64,000 nt of DNA from Peptoniphilus lacrimalis DSM 7455 (GCF_000378725.1 NZ_KB900373.1:1-64000), one strand, 5' to 3'; shown: positions 43,822 to 52,502, counted from the first letter of the stretch. Notes: a model not told the origin generated them from the letters alone. Numbers and translations are program-made.

Positions 43822-44706
43822 ATGACTAGAGAATTTAAATCCGTAATTATGCTACTTATCTCAGCAATTATATGGGGTTTTTCTTATGTAGCCCAAGCCT
43901 TGGGTTTGCAAGAAGTCGGGCCATTCACCTTTAATACTGCCAGGTCCTTTGTAGCCTGTATTTTTTTATGGCTGACTTATCTTTTCTTTAAAAAAACATC
44001 AAATTATTACAAAAATGAGATTTTTTCCTTAAAAAGTACAATCATATTTGGTTCAGTATGTGGACTTTTAATGACAGTTGCCACAAATTTCCAACAAATG
44101 GGTATTATTGGTACAACTACTGGCAAGGCGGGATTTTTAACTGCTACATATATAGTTTTGATTCCAATATTTGATTTTTTCTTAGGCAAAAAAATAAAAC
44201 CAAGAATTATTTTGTGCGTTTTTTTTGCCATGGTTGGAACATATTTACTCTCTGTTAAGGAAAACTTTACAATAAATGGATATGATCTTTTGGTTTTATT
44301 TTCAGCTATATTTTTTGCTTTACATATCATGGTTATGACAAAACTTCCAAATGACTGCCAAGCTATCCTAGCTTCTCTGACACAATTTTTTGTAGTTATG
44401 CTAGTATCTCTTGTTATTGCAATATTTAAGGAAGAAATAGTCCTTGCAAGTTTAAAAGCTGCAATTCCAGCAATACTTTTTGTAGGTGTTCTTTCATCAG
44501 GGGTAGGTTTTACCCTACAGATGATTGCAATTAAAGATATTGATCCAACAATAGGTTCATTGGTTTCTTCCTTAGAATCAGTATTCGCTGCTGTTGGAGG
44601 TTGGATGATTCTTGGTCAAAAGATGAATCTAAGAGAAATTACAGGATGTATAATTATCCTAGTAGTAACAATTATTGCACAACTACCATCTAAGAAAAAA
44701 GTTTAA
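43822..44706 (+). CDS. EamA/DMT-family transporter, tandem paralog
   Basis: The 294-residue protein has ten membrane segments, begins with the same IIWGFSYVAQALG type motif and ends in the same DPTIGSLVSSLESVFAAVGG segment as its neighbour. ATG at 43822 was chosen because TTGGAGGTG lies immediately upstream; the frame could extend 8 codons without an RBS. A terminator and separate RBS lie between the two copies, so they can be expressed at different levels. Substrate unknown. Confidence 0.88.
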   Translation: MTREFKSVIMLLISAIIWGFSYVAQALGLQEVGPFTFNTARSFVACIFLWLTYLFFKKTSNYYKNEIFSLKSTIIFGSVCGLLMTVATNFQQMGIIGTTTGKAGFLTATYIVLIPIFDFFLGKKIKPRIILCVFFAMVGTYLLSVKENFTINGYDLLVLFSAIFFALHIMVMTKLPNDCQAILASLTQFFVVMLVSLVIAIFKEEIVLASLKAAIPAILFVGVLSSGVGFTLQMIAIKDIDPTIGSLVSSLESVFAAVGGWMILGQKMNLREITGCIIILVVTIIAQLPSKKKV

Positions 44707-44797
44707 TATTAATGAGATTTAATATTTTTTTCATAAAATTAACAAAATTCTAAAATTTTTATTTCAAATTTATATTTTATAATTAAAATGAGGTGAG

Positions 44798-45430
44798 ATG
44801 ATGTCACTTATTGATAAAATTTTTTCTAACAAAAGTAAAAAGATAATTGCTATAGACGGAGAATATGGGTCTGGAGCTTATAATATAGCTGCAAATATTG
44901 CAGAAAAGGAAAATATTAAATTTTACGATTCTAAATTAATAGAGCTTATGACTTTAGAAAAGAAAGTCAAACCTGAGGATTTGAGTAAAGATGATTCTTT
45001 CTTACAAGGCACAATTTATGATCTATATAGAGAAAATTATTCTTATTCACAGGAAGATATAGCCTTTTCTGATGCACAATTTCTTATGGATTCAAGAACT
45101 ATAAGGGACATTGCAAAAAAAGGTCAATGCGTTATCTTGGGCAAGTGTGCAGATTATGTACTTGGTGATGATATAGTTCTAAGCGTATTTATCTATGCAT
45201 CAGAAGATTTTAAATTAAATAGGATTGAAAAAGACTATAACATTAAAAAAGATAAGATAGAAACTAAGATGAATAGGGAAGATATGAAAAGAAAAAATCA
45301 CTATGAGAGAAACACAGGAAGATTATGGGGTAAATCATCGGTTTATGACTTATCTATTGACTCTTCTGCATTTTCCTTTGATACTATTGAGGATATAATA
45401 ATTAAATTAGCCAATAAAAAAATAAGATAA
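44798..45430 (+). CDS. Cytidylate-kinase-like family protein
   Basis: The 210-residue protein opens with a P-loop variant (IIAIDGEYGSGAYNIA, where the canonical GKS/T lysine position is Ala-Tyr) and shows the LIELM, DAQFLMDSRTIRDIAKKGQCVILGKCADY and DKIETKMNREDMKRKNHYERNTGRLWG segments that occur in the cytidylate kinase-like family of Firmicutes. The catalytic role is not established in this family, and the altered P-loop argues against a normal CMP kinase. ATG-ATG tandem start; 44801 is equally plausible behind GAGGTGAG. Confidence 0.78.
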   Translation: MMSLIDKIFSNKSKKIIAIDGEYGSGAYNIAANIAEKENIKFYDSKLIELMTLEKKVKPEDLSKDDSFLQGTIYDLYRENYSYSQEDIAFSDAQFLMDSRTIRDIAKKGQCVILGKCADYVLGDDIVLSVFIYASEDFKLNRIEKDYNIKKDKIETKMNREDMKRKNHYERNTGRLWGKSSVYDLSIDSSAFSFDTIEDIIIKLANKKIR

Positions 45431-45434
45431 AAAA

Positions 45435-45464
45435 GTCCCGAAAGAAAATTTCGGGATTTTTTCT
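45435..45464. terminator. Bidirectional terminator
   Basis: TCCCGAAA and TTTCGGGA form an 8-bp stem with A and T runs on both sides. It separates the kinase-like gene and the ABC permease gene. Confidence 0.86.
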
Positions 45465-46612
45465 TAATTATTTATTTTTTCAGAAGCTTGGGCTGTTGCC
45501 CTTTCTCTTTGCTGTCTGGTTTCTAATCTCTTTTCTTCAGAAGCTTTAGCCCTTTCGTAAGCGTGCATAATAAGTGCTATAGTTACTACTGCGTAGGAAA
45601 GGAAAGTTCTGAAATATTCTCCAATCATGGCATCTCCTGCGATTACCTTTCCTGCTTGAGGCATTACTATAAACATCAAGTGGAAAAGAGCTGTACCTAA
45701 GATTGCATTAGGTATTGATGCCTTTGAAACTGAAGCACCACCAACTAGAAGGGAAGCTGCTGCATAAAGGGCTGCTTGGTCTTGACCTCCGTATGTGGAA
45801 AGAGTGCCTATATTTTGCAGATAAATAATTTGACCATAACATGCAAGAACAGTTGAAATAATTATAGATTGAACTCTAATTTTATTTGAATACATACCAG
45901 CATTTGTTGATACTATTTGGTCTTGACCGACTGCCTTCATATCATGTCCGAGTTTTGTTCTTTTAAACCATACAACAAAAACACACAAGATACCAATGAC
46001 TACAAGGGTCATTATTGGTACATCAAATCTTATTGCTTGACTTTGACCAACTGGCAAATTTATCCTAAATTTTAAAATATTATCTAAAGCACCACGAGAT
46101 GCAAGGGTAAGGGAATTTTTAATACCGAATCCTTCAGAAAGTAACAATTCCTTAGTCCTTATTGGGATTATTGTTCCACAGAAGAAAAGTAAAAATAGCA
46201 TATACCAACCAAGTATAAAGAATGAAAGCATCATTGATGTAATCATTTCACGACCCTTAGCTTTATTTAGAACCATACCAGAAAATTGTCCAAGTAAAAT
46301 TGAAATGGGTGTACCTATAAGAGCAGCTACAAGAAGACCGGTAGCTCCAGTAAATCCCCAATCTTGGGCAAATATAAGACCGATTTGACCGCTCATAGCT
46401 CCCAAAGGTATACCAAAGTTAATTCCCATACCTGCCATAATAGGAATTAGTAAAGAAAGAACTAAGAAAGTATTTCTAACTAATCTTGTGGCAAGTTCTG
46501 ATGTAACAGAGGCTATTGGTGGTTTTGCAATTATAATTCCTATCCCGCAAATTACTATAAATAGGATTGGAACCATGGAGCTTCTTAAAGTTTTTCCAAA
46601 ATTTTTATTCAT
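45464..46612 (-). CDS. ABC transporter permease, nucleoside/BMP type (second subunit)
   Basis: The 382-residue protein is a membrane permease of the branched-chain/BMP-NupQ type, about ten helices, with the core pattern GINFGIPLGAMSGQIG and the conserved loop MKAVGQDQIVSTNAGM and ALYAAASLLVGGASVSKASIPNA. It ends with a charged Arg/Gln/Glu tail. It overlaps the other permease gene by 8 bases and is last in the operon. Together they should form a heterodimeric membrane channel. Substrate unknown because the receptor is a DUF3798 protein. Confidence 0.88.
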   Translation of the reverse strand: MNKNFGKTLRSSMVPILFIVICGIGIIIAKPPIASVTSELATRLVRNTFLVLSLLIPIMAGMGINFGIPLGAMSGQIGLIFAQDWGFTGATGLLVAALIGTPISILLGQFSGMVLNKAKGREMITSMMLSFFILGWYMLFLLFFCGTIIPIRTKELLLSEGFGIKNSLTLASRGALDNILKFRINLPVGQSQAIRFDVPIMTLVVIGILCVFVVWFKRTKLGHDMKAVGQDQIVSTNAGMYSNKIRVQSIIISTVLACYGQIIYLQNIGTLSTYGGQDQAALYAAASLLVGGASVSKASIPNAILGTALFHLMFIVMPQAGKVIAGDAMIGEYFRTFLSYAVVTIALIMHAYERAKASEEKRLETRQQRERATAQASEKINN

Positions 46613-47681
46613 TTACTTTGTTCCTCCTTGTAAGTGCGTATAGAATCATACCATTTGTAACAATTATACGAAGTATTTCTGAAATATCAATATTAAAAGC
46701 ACCATTTATAACAGTAGGTGTAAGAGTTATAATTCCTTGGAATAGAAAAGTACCAATTATAACATGAGGTATTGTAGCCTTATTTATACTAGCACCACCT
46801 ATTAAAAGGGCAGCAACTGTTTGGAAAGTAAAGGCTAGAGGTGCTTGATAAAGCTGAATGAATCCATAGGATTGTTGATAAACAATTATTCCCACAGAAG
46901 CAATAGCTGTTGATAAAATAACAGAAACAAATCTAACTCTTGAAATATTTATACCACTTGCTTTTGCATACTCAGGGTTTGAACCTACAGCAGTCATAGC
47001 TGTTCCTGTTTTTGTTTTAAAGAAAGACCAAACAAGGAAGGCAAAAAATGCAAATAATAAAAACATACCTATAGGTACATGAACTCCACCTATATTAAAT
47101 GATAAAAATTTACTTATAAGTCCCATAGTCATCTTATTTCCTGAATTACCAATAACTTGTTTCATCCAATAGTTTGCAACAGGAATTTGTTGACGAAGTC
47201 CAGTTCCTCCATAAGATAAAACAGAAACTGGATTTTTGTAGGGTAGTAGTAAATAAGCTATACACATAAAAGATGTGAATGAATAACCAACATAAGTAGC
47301 TATAAGCATTTCATCACCCATAATTTTATTTAAAACATAACCATATATAGCGCCGAAAAATATGGAGAAAAGTATAGCAAAAACCATTGCCATAAATAAG
47401 CCCATATATCCTACATATCCAAATTCTATAGATGTAACTCCACCAAGGATACCACAAACAACTCCTATTGGAATACCAAAGTTAAGTCCGCAACCTGATT
47501 GAACCATAGGTACAAGAGAAAGCACTAATATTGAAAACATACCAAATCTTGAAAGTACATTTTCAAAAGAGTCTTTTATACTAACACCAGCAAAAGGAGC
47601 AGCTATAAATAAGGCTATTAAAAAGAGGGCAATTATTGTTCTTGCCAAACCAAATTTTTGTAATAAATTTTTATTTTTCAC
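46605..47681 (-). CDS. ABC transporter permease, nucleoside/BMP type (first subunit)
   Basis: The 358-residue protein has about ten membrane helices and the paired signature GLNFGIPIGVVCGILGG and MTAVGSNPEYAKASGIN, TVAALLIGGASINKATIPHV. GTG at 47681 is the best start because TGGAGG is 7 bases upstream. It begins one base after the ATPase stop and overlaps the downstream permease. Role: membrane channel of the importer. Confidence 0.88.
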   Translation of the reverse strand: MKNKNLLQKFGLARTIIALFLIALFIAAPFAGVSIKDSFENVLSRFGMFSILVLSLVPMVQSGCGLNFGIPIGVVCGILGGVTSIEFGYVGYMGLFMAMVFAILFSIFFGAIYGYVLNKIMGDEMLIATYVGYSFTSFMCIAYLLLPYKNPVSVLSYGGTGLRQQIPVANYWMKQVIGNSGNKMTMGLISKFLSFNIGGVHVPIGMFLLFAFFAFLVWSFFKTKTGTAMTAVGSNPEYAKASGINISRVRFVSVILSTAIASVGIIVYQQSYGFIQLYQAPLAFTFQTVAALLIGGASINKATIPHVIIGTFLFQGIITLTPTVINGAFNIDISEILRIIVTNGMILYALTRRNKVNE

Positions 47682-47682
47682 C

Positions 47683-49272
47683 TTAAACCTCCACACTTTC
47701 TCCACTCATCAATAGACCGAATTTTTCGGGGCTAGCATCAGCCGGAAGAATTCCTGCAATTTTACCTTCACAGATTACTGCAATTCTATCACATATTGAT
47801 CTTAATTCTTCAAGTTCAGAAGAAACCATAACAATTGTTGTGTTGTTTTCATTGTTGAATTTTTCCAAAGCTTCCAAAACAAGTTGTTTAGCTCCAATAT
47901 CTATACCACGAGTCGGCTCAGAAACAAAAAGTAGTTCTGGATTCATGGCAAAAGCTTTTGCAAGACAAATTTTTTGTTGGTTACCTCCAGAAAGATTACC
48001 AGCTTTTTGTTCAGGACCTGTGCATTTAATAGCGAGGCTATCAATGTAATTTTTTGCCAATTCTTTCATGGCGTTTTCATCTCTAAATTTAAGCCCTAAT
48101 ATTTTCTTAATATATTTATCTTGCACTTGCATTGAATTAAAAGCAATATTCCAATAAATAGGTTCATCTAAAAGTAGACCAACTCCACGTCTATCTTCTG
48201 ATACAAATGCTATGCCTTTTTTAAGAATTTTTGAAGTATTTCCAAGTTTTAGTTTTTCACCCTTAAAAGTAACTTCACCGCCTACAGGATAAGTACCTAA
48301 AATTCCATTTGGAATCCCAAGTTTTCCTTGACCGGCAAGTCCAGCTATACCAAGTATTTCGCCATCTTTAATAGATAAGCTAACATCAAAAACAGCTTCA
48401 CCAGGCATATCGACCCATAAATTATTGATGTTCATTATTGTATCTTTGCCATCAATATCTTTTTTATTTTTCTTAACAACATCCATTTTGTCGTCAGAAT
48501 TTCTTCCTACCATCCAATTAGCAATCTCTTCTATAGATAAATCTTTATTAGGTCTATTTTCAACAACAATACCATCTCTTAAAACAACAACCTTATCGCA
48601 AATAGTTAAAATTTCTCTTAAACGATGGGAGATAAAAATAATTGCTATACCAAGAGAAGAAAGTCTTTTTAAAGATTCCATAAGAGAATTTGCTTCAGAT
48701 TCAGTAAGAACGGCTGTTGGTTCGTCCATAATTATTAACTTAACATTTTTTCTAGTTATTTCTCTAGCAATTTCTATAAATTGCTTATGACCAACTGGCA
48801 TCTCTGATACTAATTCATTTGCATCTATTGAAATACCTAGCTTTTCAAGGGAGCTACCAGAGATTTCAATATTTTTTTTGCCATCAATTGTTTCGAGTTT
48901 TTTGCCGAAAACAGAAGAAACTACAGATTTTTTAGTATTTTCCATATTTAATGTGATGTTTTCAGCTACAGTAAAGCCTGGAATTAGGTTAAATTCCTGA
49001 TGGACCATACCTACTCCAGCATTTAAAGCTTCTATTGGGTTTTTAAAAGATGTTTCTTTTCCGTCAAAAATTAATTTGCCATTAAATCCACCTGTTTCAT
49101 GAATTAATTCCATTCCGAAAATAATATTCATAAGGGTAGATTTTCCAGCTCCATTTTCTCCGACAAGTCCAAGAATTTCTCCTTCTTTCAAAGTGAAGTT
49201 AACATCTTTTAAAACTTGATTTTCACCGAAACTTTTGCTGACATTTTGCACTTCTAATAGATTTTCTGTCAA
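47683..49272 (-). CDS. ABC transporter ATP-binding protein with two nucleotide-binding domains
   Basis: The 529-residue protein has two fused ABC domains, as in ribose/nucleoside/BMP importers: domain 1 with Walker A GENGAGKST (~38-46) and Walker B LIIMDEPTA, domain 2 with degenerate first loop GLAGQGK, signature LSGGNQQK and Walker B LLFVSEPTRG. In this importer class the second domain's degenerate Walker A is usual. Start ATG 49272 follows RBS GAGGTGA. It energises uptake through the two permeases. A terminator separates it from the upstream receptor gene. Confidence 0.92.
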   Translation of the reverse strand: MTENLLEVQNVSKSFGENQVLKDVNFTLKEGEILGLVGENGAGKSTLMNIIFGMELIHETGGFNGKLIFDGKETSFKNPIEALNAGVGMVHQEFNLIPGFTVAENITLNMENTKKSVVSSVFGKKLETIDGKKNIEISGSSLEKLGISIDANELVSEMPVGHKQFIEIAREITRKNVKLIIMDEPTAVLTESEANSLMESLKRLSSLGIAIIFISHRLREILTICDKVVVLRDGIVVENRPNKDLSIEEIANWMVGRNSDDKMDVVKKNKKDIDGKDTIMNINNLWVDMPGEAVFDVSLSIKDGEILGIAGLAGQGKLGIPNGILGTYPVGGEVTFKGEKLKLGNTSKILKKGIAFVSEDRRGVGLLLDEPIYWNIAFNSMQVQDKYIKKILGLKFRDENAMKELAKNYIDSLAIKCTGPEQKAGNLSGGNQQKICLAKAFAMNPELLFVSEPTRGIDIGAKQLVLEALEKFNNENNTTIVMVSSELEELRSICDRIAVICEGKIAGILPADASPEKFGLLMSGESVEV

Positions 49273-49292
49273 AATATCACCTCATAATTATT

Positions 49293-49324
49293 AAAAAAAA
49301 CCAACGACCTTAGCCGTTGGTTTT
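49293..49324 (-). terminator. Intra-operon terminator between receptor and ATPase genes
   Basis: AAAACCAACG and CGTTGGTTTT form a 10-bp stem (8-base loop), followed on the minus strand by T8. Partial read-through would leave the receptor more abundant than the transporter core. Confidence 0.85.
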
Positions 49325-49333
49325 GGCCTTTTT

Positions 49334-50674
49334 TTATTCTGCTTGACCTTCAGCTTGTTCTTGAGATTTTTCAATAGCTTCTAAGTCAACATTTAGATTC
49401 TTATACTTTTCAGGAACTTGAACTTTGTCCATTCCCATGTATCCTTTACCATATAGGTAAGTATCTTGAGAAATAAGAACGTGGTTATCAACTTCTTGAC
49501 CATTTTGTCTATCTACAAATTTTGAAGCCATCCAGTTTGCACCTTCAGTATATTTGTGAAGTGAAGCCTTAATATCTTCAACATTTGTAAGTTCAGCTTG
49601 ACCGTGAAGAACTTTAATAACGTGGTCAACGGCTCCTCTAACTTCTGTATATCCTAGTGAGTAAGCCCAAGAACCCATTCTTCCGCCGCCGCCAGCTTTA
49701 ACAACAGCTTCTTCAACTCTTTTATTTATTGCTTGCCAATTTCCTGCAATATCGCTTAAATCTACAGAGAAAGCATTAGGATAACCCATTATTGGAGAAG
49801 GTAAATCAGGTTCAATAAATATTGCTCCACCTTGTGCAACTCCTCTTAATATAGGTTCAGTATGAGCATCATTAGTACAGAAGAAACAAGTATCTTTTCC
49901 GTATTTATCAATCCAGCTTTGAATATTTTCAGCTACATATTGTTGTGCTCCTGGAATACCGATATCAGTTGTTGGGTCTGGTGCATTTAATGAAATAAAT
50001 TCAAGTCCTTCATCCTTACAAGCTTCTTCAAAAATAGCTCTTCTTAAAGCAAGCATTTCAATTGACATATGTCTTGGGAAAGTTATATGAGCGAATTTAG
50101 TAGCTCCAACTTCTTTTGCAGCTTTAACAATTCTATAACCTCTTGATATATTATCAACATCTATACAAAGGTCAGATGCTTTTTCAACCATAATAACATC
50201 TTCTTGAGGAGTTAGGTTGATTAAAATGATATCAGGTCTTTTTTCTCTAATTTTTTGGAAAGCTGCTGAAGTACCTGGAACAGATTGATTTACAATAATT
50301 GCTTTCATATCAGGATCATCAGCCATGGCTGTGATTTTTTGAATTGTAGTTTCTATTTCAGCTTCAAATCTGTCAGGATAAGTATCATTTTTTACAACGT
50401 CAGCACCAAACTCTTCAATAGCTGCTTGAGCTGCTCTGAACTCATCTTCTGATTGTGAAACTGTACCTGTAACAACACCGATATGGTAAGGTTCGCCTTC
50501 TTTTAAAACTTTGTAATCAGCCTTAGGCAAATCTTTGATTTCTTCTGTTTCTTTTGCTTCTGCATCTTTTCCATTGGAAGAAGATGTGTTTTCAACCTTA
50601 GAACATGCTCCCATACTTAGTCCAAGGACCATTAACAAAAGAACAGTTAAAAATCGAACAAATTTCTTTTTCAT
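49334..50674 (-). CDS. DUF3798-family binding lipoprotein of the ABC importer
   Basis: The 446-residue protein has a lipoprotein signal peptide (lipobox MGAC, Cys24) and a Ser/Glu-rich spacer, then a periplasmic-binding-like fold: HIGVVTGTVSQSEDEFRAA (~66-84), AIIVNQSVPGTSAAF (~124-138), DVDNISRGYRIVKAAKE and the PRHMSIEMLALRR region. The pattern matches the DUF3798 family known mainly from Firmicutes and Fusobacteria. The ligand is unknown. Its position upstream of a BMP/nucleoside-type ATPase and two permeases indicates it is the receptor. Acidic C-terminal tail (Gln/Glu rich). Confidence 0.85.
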   Translation of the reverse strand: MKKKFVRFLTVLLLMVLGLSMGACSKVENTSSSNGKDAEAKETEEIKDLPKADYKVLKEGEPYHIGVVTGTVSQSEDEFRAAQAAIEEFGADVVKNDTYPDRFEAEIETTIQKITAMADDPDMKAIIVNQSVPGTSAAFQKIREKRPDIILINLTPQEDVIMVEKASDLCIDVDNISRGYRIVKAAKEVGATKFAHITFPRHMSIEMLALRRAIFEEACKDEGLEFISLNAPDPTTDIGIPGAQQYVAENIQSWIDKYGKDTCFFCTNDAHTEPILRGVAQGGAIFIEPDLPSPIMGYPNAFSVDLSDIAGNWQAINKRVEEAVVKAGGGGRMGSWAYSLGYTEVRGAVDHVIKVLHGQAELTNVEDIKASLHKYTEGANWMASKFVDRQNGQEVDNHVLISQDTYLYGKGYMGMDKVQVPEKYKNLNVDLEAIEKSQEQAEGQAE

Positions 50675-50726
50675 AATTACACCTCTTAAATTGAATTAAA
50701 CATTATTAAAAATAAATATTTATACC

Positions 50727-50755
50727 AGTTTAACACAATATAGAGTTTATGTCAA
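50727..50755 (-). promoter_or_regulatory. Promoter of the DUF3798-ABC operon
   Basis: On the minus strand TTGACA (50755-50750), 17 bases, TAAACT (50732-50727), about 50 bases before the ATG at 50674. Confidence 0.6.
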
Positions 50756-51042
50756 TAAAATACTATCAAACTAAAGAAAGAAGTTTTTTATTTTATAAAT
50801 TCACCATATAATATATTTTCTGTAATAATTTTCTTTTTTTAACTTAGTCATATCTTTTAAAATTTTTATGAAAATATCAAATTCTTTTTTAAGATAATTC
50901 TATTTCTAATTTATTATAATTGATTTATATTGTAGTTATTTATAGAAAATTACTTTAAAAATAAAAGATTTTTAATTAGAAAATGAAATTTTTTATTTTA
51001 AATGTAGTTCCTGTACTATATTGATTATATCATAATTAAGGG
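50756..51042. other. AT-rich intergenic spacer without recognised features
   Basis: Between the ABC operon promoter and the encapsulin operon terminator I see no ORF with an RBS and no stable hairpin. Several TATAAT-like strings occur by composition. Confidence 0.5.
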
Positions 51043-51073
51043 CAAAAAAAATAAGGCGGAATTGAATCCGCCT
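51043..51073 (-). terminator. Terminator of the encapsulin operon
   Basis: AGGCGGA (51054-51060) pairs with TCCGCCT (51067-51073), followed on the minus strand by TTATTTTTTTT. It lies seven bases after the 55-residue ORF, placing that ORF inside the operon. Confidence 0.85.
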
Positions 51074-51079
51074 ATATTT

Positions 51080-51247
51080 TTAATTTCTATTAATTAAGTC
51101 TAACACTCCATCAACCAAATCGAAAATTTTTATTATTAAAGCAGCTATGGAGATGAAAATTGCAATTTTTTCAAATATTGAAAAATGTGTGATATCATCA
51201 AGTTTCTTACTTGCATTTTTTTTAATTTTACATAAATTCTTATCCAT
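51080..51247 (-). CDS. Small (55-residue) membrane protein in the encapsulin operon
   Basis: The ORF starts at 51247 behind AAGGAGA and stops at 51080, just before the operon terminator and 11 bases after the encapsulin stop. It encodes a basic N-terminus (MDKNLCKIKKNASKKLDD), one hydrophobic helix (residues ~27-43, EKIAIFISIAALIIKIF) and an amphipathic end. I do not know a family. As a membrane protein cotranscribed with a shell and its ferritin cargo it could tether or feed the compartment (inference). It is too short for ORF callers. Confidence 0.68.
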   Translation of the reverse strand: MDKNLCKIKKNASKKLDDITHFSIFEKIAIFISIAALIIKIFDLVDGVLDLINRN

Positions 51248-51258
51248 TTTATTTCTCC

Positions 51259-52047
51259 TTATGAAAAATATACAATTTTATCAGCATTTAATACTCTGAA
51301 AGTGAAAGATTCTGTGATAAATATTCTTACACTTTCCCCACAATCTCCTTCATATCCAACTGAAAAGTCAGAACCGAGTACAAATTCAAAATCTTCATTT
51401 TTATGGGGAATTAATAAGGCACCTTTTAAAACTTTAGATCTTACAATGCTTCCGCCAATTAATTTTGAAATAACCTTAATTAAACTTGCACCTTGGTATA
51501 TAATGTTTAATTTTTCATAAATCTCTTTAGATACAATTAAATCATAAGGGGCATGAGCTGAACTTTCATATAATTTATATATAGCTTGACCTATTGATTT
51601 TAAAATTTCATTTGCGTCACTACCTATTTTAAGCTTATGACCAGCACTTTGAACAAGACCAGTTATTTTTGCACTTTTATTTCCATTATATATAATTTCT
51701 TCTTCTGCCAAAGCGATGTTTCGAGCAGCTTCTTCTAAAGGGTCAAAATTTACATCCTTAGCTCCTCTTTCAACATCATCTAAAGTCCATTTCAAAAGTT
51801 CTAAGGGAATTCTAAGTTCAACAAGTGGAACAACCTTTCTTATACCTGCTTGGACCTTGTCATTTTTTTGAGAAATAATTTCAAGTCTTCCGTCTTGAAC
51901 ACCGCTATATTTAAAACCTTTAGGACCTTTTACATCTAAAACTCGTCTAGCACTTAGCATTGGAATAATAGCTTCTCTAGCAGCACTATCTATTTCATCC
52001 CATGTATTTTTTGTAATTGGAGCAAAACTTCTTTTTAAAATATCCAT
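51259..52047 (-). CDS. Encapsulin shell protein (family 1)
   Basis: Encapsulins are HK97-fold proteins that assemble into icosahedral protein compartments. The 262-residue length and features fit family 1: N-terminal FAPITKNTWDEIDSAAREAI, cargo-binding/E-loop region RVLDVKGPKGFKYSG, LVELRIPLELL, the central GITGLV-like KITGLVQSAGH, LIVSKEIYEKLN and C-terminal ESFTFRVLNADKIVYF. RBS GGGGG (in a duplicated 20-base unit) precedes the ATG. The gene follows an encapsulated ferritin with a cargo-loading tail, so the shell should store iron. Previously such proteins were named linocin/bacteriocin-like, which should not be taken as the function. Confidence 0.94.
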   Translation of the reverse strand: MDILKRSFAPITKNTWDEIDSAAREAIIPMLSARRVLDVKGPKGFKYSGVQDGRLEIISQKNDKVQAGIRKVVPLVELRIPLELLKWTLDDVERGAKDVNFDPLEEAARNIALAEEEIIYNGNKSAKITGLVQSAGHKLKIGSDANEILKSIGQAIYKLYESSAHAPYDLIVSKEIYEKLNIIYQGASLIKVISKLIGGSIVRSKVLKGALLIPHKNEDFEFVLGSDFSVGYEGDCGESVRIFITESFTFRVLNADKIVYFS

Positions 52048-52048
52048 A

Positions 52049-52088
52049 TATTACTACCCCCTAAAGCTTATTACTACCCCCTAAAGCT
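52049..52088. repeat. Perfect tandem duplication of 20 bases between encFtn and encapsulin
   Basis: Plus-strand unit TATTACTACCCCCTAAAGCT occurs at 52049-52068 and 52069-52088. On the coding strand each copy holds the CTTTAG (Leu-stop) end and the GGGGG SD, so the junction has two candidate RBSs. Confidence 0.95.
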
Positions 52089-52434
52089 CTCCTATACCTA
52101 AATCTTCATCAGAAGAAGCTTTGGAAGATTCACCTGATTCGGCATCTTCTTCTACTTTTGTTAAATCTTTATTGGTGAAAAGATAGGTTCTCATTTGTTC
52201 ATCCCATCCATCTTGGTTTCTTCTCAACCATTCAAGAAGCATTATAGCATGTTCCATTTCTTCATGTTGATTGTGAAGCAAAAGCCTATTTAATTCTTCA
52301 TTTGAGCTTGTAGCTACTCTTTGATGATAGCAGTCAACCGCATCAATTTCTTCCTTTAAAGAAACAATAGCTCTAACTATATCTCTATCTTTTTGACTCA
52401 TTTCACTTGTAGGTTCATGATAATCATTTGCCAT
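52081..52434 (-). CDS. Encapsulated ferritin-like protein (EncFtn)
   Basis: This ferroxidase forms annular decamers inside encapsulin shells and oxidises Fe(II). The 117-residue protein has the EncFtn helical pair: KEEIDAVDCYHQR (probable ligand Glu29) and LLHNQHEEMEHAIMLLEWLRRN (Glu59 and His62). It ends in an acidic/Ser-rich linker and the cargo-loading peptide DEDLGIGEL, the usual tag for packaging into encapsulin. Residue 35 is Cys where described homologs have Trp. The stop codon lies at the edge of a 20-base tandem duplication. RBS AAAGGAGG. Confidence 0.93.
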   Translation of the reverse strand: MANDYHEPTSEMSQKDRDIVRAIVSLKEEIDAVDCYHQRVATSSNEELNRLLLHNQHEEMEHAIMLLEWLRRNQDGWDEQMRTYLFTNKDLTKVEEDAESGESSKASSDEDLGIGEL

Positions 52435-52502
52435 ATTATTACCTCCTTTTATTTTTTCTACCCATTAAAAGACCAATCAATCATTAATCAGAAGTTTATA
52501 AA

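Noticed and set aside
44798-45430. Authentic cytidylate kinase (cmk)
   Set aside because: The P-loop lacks the usual GKS/T lysine, and the surrounding motifs match the kinase-like family of unproven activity.
51259-52047. Bacteriocin (linocin M18-like) function
   Set aside because: Cargo-tagged EncFtn upstream and HK97-type features show a nanocompartment shell; the bacteriocin name is a historical annotation.
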